A stretch of DNA of 64,000 nt from Rikenellaceae bacterium. Its GTDB lineage: Bacteria > Bacteroidota > Bacteroidia > Bacteroidales > Rikenellaceae. The notes below the pieces were generated by a model. That model did no database searches. It saw only the letters and a list, made by a program, of their open reading frames with translations, and had not been told where the DNA came from. How positions within the stretch are numbered: the first letter of the stretch is position 1; each line of letters begins with the position of its first letter. The position numbers were made by a program, and so were the translations under genes. The DNA lies in assembly GCA_009783565.1 (NCBI GenBank), contig WRDF01000008.1:21572-85571 (forward strand), written 5' to 3'. Below are positions 61,809 through 64,000 of this stretch, piece after piece.

Positions 61809-63131
61809 TTGGATCACATAATTACATTTCTTCCGTTCGTGCCGCACGCGGCGGTGTTGATAGCGCTTATTGCGGCATTTCTTTTCATCGGTGGGATGAT
61901 TTCCGGTTCGGAGACGTCGATGTTCTCGCTGTCGCACTCGCAACTTGAAAAAATGCGCCACCGCAATGCCCCTTCGGACCAGGCGGTGTTCCGGTTGCTG
62001 GCGCAACCCGACCGTCTGTTGGCGACTATACTTATCGCGAACAATCTGCTGAATATTCTTGTCGTTATCCTGTCTAACAATTTGATAGACACGCTGGTAG
62101 AGTTCCATAGCGCAGGATGGGAATGGGCGGTGAAAGTAGTTGTCGTGACATTCGTGCTCTTGCTTTTCGGCGAACTCATGCCGAAGATCTATGCGGCATA
62201 TAACCCGATGGGCTTTGCGCGCGTGGTCGCGGGGCCGATGCTGGGTGTACGCGCCGTGCTGAAACCTTTCGCGGGGCTGCTCGTACGGTCGAGTATGCGG
62301 TTCAAGGAGCGCGCCGCGCGCAAAGGAAACGCCATCTCGATCGACGAACTCTCGGACGCGATGGAGATTACGCGTAACCAGACGGAGGAAGAGCGTCAGA
62401 TTCTTACGGGTATTGTGGATTTCGTAAACACGGAGGTGGCCGAGATAATGAAACTGCGTCCCGATATAGTCGCGCTCGACATCGAGTCCGATTTTTCGAC
62501 CGTGAAACGCGTGATAATCAATTCGGGGTTCTCGCGCCTGCCTGCCTATGCCGAAAATATCGACAACATTCGCGGCGTGCTGTACGTAAAAGACATGATG
62601 CCGTTCATCGCCGAGGGCGACGATTTCGCGTGGCAGCGTCATCTGCGCAAACCCTATTTCATTCCGGAGCATAAGAAGATCAACGACCTGCTGGCGCATT
62701 TTCAGGCAAGCAAGGTGCACATAGCGATCGTAGTGGATGAGTACGGCGCGACGCAGGGGTTGGTGTCGCTGGAAGATATTCTGGAAGAGATCGTAGGCGA
62801 AATTACCGATGAGTCCGACCGCCAGAACGAAGAATTTTACAGCCGTATCGATGAAAATACATACCTGTTCGATGGTAAGACGCATCTGGCCGATGTGGAA
62901 GAAGTGCTGGGGTTGGAGGAGGACTATTTCGAAGGGGTGTGTGGCGGTTCGGAGACAATAGCGGGTCTTATGCTCGAACTTGCGCGTAACTTCCTGAAAA
63001 AAGACGAGGCCGTTGCGTTGGGCGGCATAACGTTCACGGTCGATGCGCTCGACGGAAGACGTATCGATAAAGTGCGCGTGGTCATAGATCGTGCTGCCGT
63101 TGCAAAACAACCGCCGCCGCGATGCCATTGA
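61809..63131 (+). CDS. gldE: GldE-like CNNM/CorC family membrane protein
   Basis: 440 residues from TTG 61809. DUF21 membrane domain (about 1-190; IGGMISGSETSMFSLSHSQL), two CBS domains (about 205-325; SGFSRLPAYAENIDNIRGVL, VVDEYGATQGLVSLEDILEE) and a CorC_HlyC domain (about 350-430). The family includes Mg2+/Co2+ efflux-type proteins; the Bacteroidetes member GldE supports GldD in gliding and secretion in Flavobacterium, but non-gliding gut species keep it. No gldD is present. The stop overlaps the phosphopantetheinyl transferase start by 10 bp. Confidence 0.85.
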   Translation: MDHIITFLPFVPHAAVLIALIAAFLFIGGMISGSETSMFSLSHSQLEKMRHRNAPSDQAVFRLLAQPDRLLATILIANNLLNILVVILSNNLIDTLVEFHSAGWEWAVKVVVVTFVLLLFGELMPKIYAAYNPMGFARVVAGPMLGVRAVLKPFAGLLVRSSMRFKERAARKGNAISIDELSDAMEITRNQTEEERQILTGIVDFVNTEVAEIMKLRPDIVALDIESDFSTVKRVIINSGFSRLPAYAENIDNIRGVLYVKDMMPFIAEGDDFAWQRHLRKPYFIPEHKKINDLLAHFQASKVHIAIVVDEYGATQGLVSLEDILEEIVGEITDESDRQNEEFYSRIDENTYLFDGKTHLADVEEVLGLEEDYFEGVCGGSETIAGLMLELARNFLKKDEAVALGGITFTVDALDGRRIDKVRVVIDRAAVAKQPPPRCH

Positions 63132-63754
63132 TTCTCAGGCGCGAGGAGCAGGGGACGACGCTATTGCTTTGGACTGTGAGTGAAAGCGAGGAGGAGTTGC
63201 GTGTGCTTGTGAATGAAGAAGACCGGACATCGGCCTCGCGATTTTCTTTGCCGCGTCGGCGGATTGAACACCTTGCCTGGCGTGCGGCGTTGCGGGTCGC
63301 GTTACCCGATACTAAGGTCGGATATACCGAAGCAGGCGCACCTGTTTTAATGAGCGACGGGCTGCACATTTTAATGAGCGATGAGTTGCACATAAGCGTG
63401 GCTCATACAGCCGGACTTGTGGCGGTGTTATTGAGCAAACGGCCGTGTGCGGTGGATGTGGAATGTGAGACGCGGGATTTCGGCGCGGTGCATACAAGGT
63501 TTATCTCCGCTGCCGAGTCGGAGTTGCCCGATGCCGTGCACCCCGATTTTCCGGCTGCCGTGTGGTGTGCCAAAGAGACGATGTACAAACTTGCGCGGTC
63601 GGCCGGTCTCGATTTCCTGCGCGATCTTGCGATCGCGTCTTCCGATCTGTCACGTGGGAAAATATATGGTTGCATCGCCGATGGCGCAAGCATCGAAATG
63701 AACGTTCTGAGCGTGGAAGGATATTTTGTTATATATACGCACGGAAATTCCTGA
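63122..63754 (+). CDS. 4'-phosphopantetheinyl transferase (Sfp type)
   Basis: 210 residues. Transfers phosphopantetheine from CoA to carrier proteins. Mg-binding CAVDVECE and the WCAKETMYKLA motif (WxxKE) are intact, as is the ISVAHTAG segment. It overlaps gldE by 10 bp, a conserved Bacteroidetes pairing. Just before the SVAHT motif there is an exact in-frame 24-bp tandem duplication (63345-63368 and 63369-63392) giving LMSDGLHI and LMSDELHI, so the protein has an extra eight residues. Confidence 0.9.
   Translation: MPLILRREEQGTTLLLWTVSESEEELRVLVNEEDRTSASRFSLPRRRIEHLAWRAALRVALPDTKVGYTEAGAPVLMSDGLHILMSDELHISVAHTAGLVAVLLSKRPCAVDVECETRDFGAVHTRFISAAESELPDAVHPDFPAAVWCAKETMYKLARSAGLDFLRDLAIASSDLSRGKIYGCIADGASIEMNVLSVEGYFVIYTHGNS
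63345..63392 (+). repeat. 24-bp in-frame tandem duplication in the phosphopantetheinyl transferase gene
   Basis: Units 63345-63368 and 63369-63392 differ at three bases, one of them changing Gly to Glu. The reading frame is preserved. Confidence 0.9.
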
Positions 63755-63861
63755 AAATCCAAAATACTGCGCCCGCGCTCCCTTTTGCCAAAATGCTCAT
63801 TTACATTCAGTAAATTTCCGCTAACGCGAAATCCCCCTGCCGGTCTCTCTGTTCACACAAA

Positions 63862-63999
63862 TCATTCTATTTCCGCCGTTATGTAGAAAACATATGGTCG
63901 TGCGGCGAGCGATGTCTGCATGATCGCGGTTTTGAAGATCCATCCTCCGAGACCCCGCGTGTCGAGCGACACCTGCATTTTTCCCTCTTCGTCCGGCCG
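63862..63999 (-). CDS. Partial CDS, C-terminal end of an unidentified protein
   Basis: An open frame enters from the right edge and ends at TGA (TCA on the plus strand at 63862-63864), giving 45 residues: RPDEEGKMQVSLDTRGLG at the edge and a C-terminus RPYVFYITAEIE. It reads through without stops and ends near the convergent transferase gene. The family is not recognisable from so little. Bases 63755-63861 between the two genes show no clear terminator. Confidence 0.45.
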   Translation of the reverse strand, partial: RPDEEGKMQVSLDTRGLGGWIFKTAIMQTSLAARPYVFYITAEIE

Positions 64000-64000
64000 C

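Overview
This window looks like chromosomal DNA of a Bacteroidales bacterium, most like the Rikenellaceae/Alistipes side of the order (an impression, not tested). The reasons are the FimA/Mfa1 and Mfa2 type fimbrial lipoproteins, BACON-like and FISUMP-like modules, DUF3575/DUF3868 proteins, 6-bladed beta-propeller lipoproteins, a gldE-phosphopantetheinyl transferase pair, a fused DAHP synthase/chorismate mutase, promoter -7 boxes of the form TAnnTTTG, and few purine-rich ribosome binding sites. No IS element, phage, CRISPR array or rRNA is visible.

Layout. 1-5.7 kb: MarC-family protein; a minus-strand operon bioB-abgT-nfnA-like; divergent prfB with its programmed +1 frameshift and terminator; tRNA-Ser(TGA). 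5.9-31.1 kb: two back-to-back type V fimbrial loci on the plus strand. Locus 1 is a major fimbrillin, an Mfa2-type anchor and two very large modular adhesins. Locus 2 is a DUF3575 protein, a DUF3868/OmpA-like protein, an Mfa1-type fimbrillin, an Mfa2-type anchor, a 947-residue fimbrillin-like protein and a 1733-residue adhesin. Three giant proteins carry ten lectin-like FISUMP modules between them. 31.1-35.3 kb, minus strand: GHKL ATPase, PHP protein, LptG/LptF permease, glycyl-tRNA synthetase. 35.5-38.7 kb, plus strand: a tandem duplication of [small Cys-rich protein with a peritrophin/CBM14-like segment + 6-bladed propeller lipoprotein], the most unusual unit here. 38.7-44.1 kb, minus strand: DAHP synthase/chorismate mutase, a protein kinase with WG repeats, and a large outer-membrane protein with an HEYRH motif. 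44.2-54.2 kb, plus strand: nadC, yitT, metG, ilvE, a thioredoxin-like protein, a vWA protein with a WG-repeat pseudokinase, a small GlsB membrane protein and a DUF6582-like protein. 54.3-64 kb: prmA, a convergent GNAT protein, then the end of the division cluster murC-ftsQ-ftsA-ftsZ, gldE and a phosphopantetheinyl transferase, and the 3' end of an unidentified minus-strand gene.

How it works together. The fimbrial loci should build two surface fibres: lipoprotein pilins are exported, trimmed at a conserved Thr-Arg site, polymerised, anchored by the Mfa2-type proteins and tipped with lectin-like adhesins. Similar modules and a 30-bp identical stretch between adhesin genes of the two loci point to module exchange. 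The rest is mostly housekeeping (translation, NAD, aromatic and branched-chain amino acid metabolism, division), with three less usual regulatory or secreted units: the CBM14-like/propeller pairs, the vWA-pseudokinase pair, and the active WG kinase.

Intergenic DNA is rich in short mosaic repeats: a palindrome ACACRCGYGTGT that often abuts a stop codon, GTCATTCCG...GGGATGACA elements, GTCATTGCGAG...CTCGCAATGAC elements, and a CCCCACGCGGCGGGA element with a hairpin. One palindrome forms the 3' end of the nfnA-like gene, and one GTCATTCCG element sits between ftsA and ftsZ.
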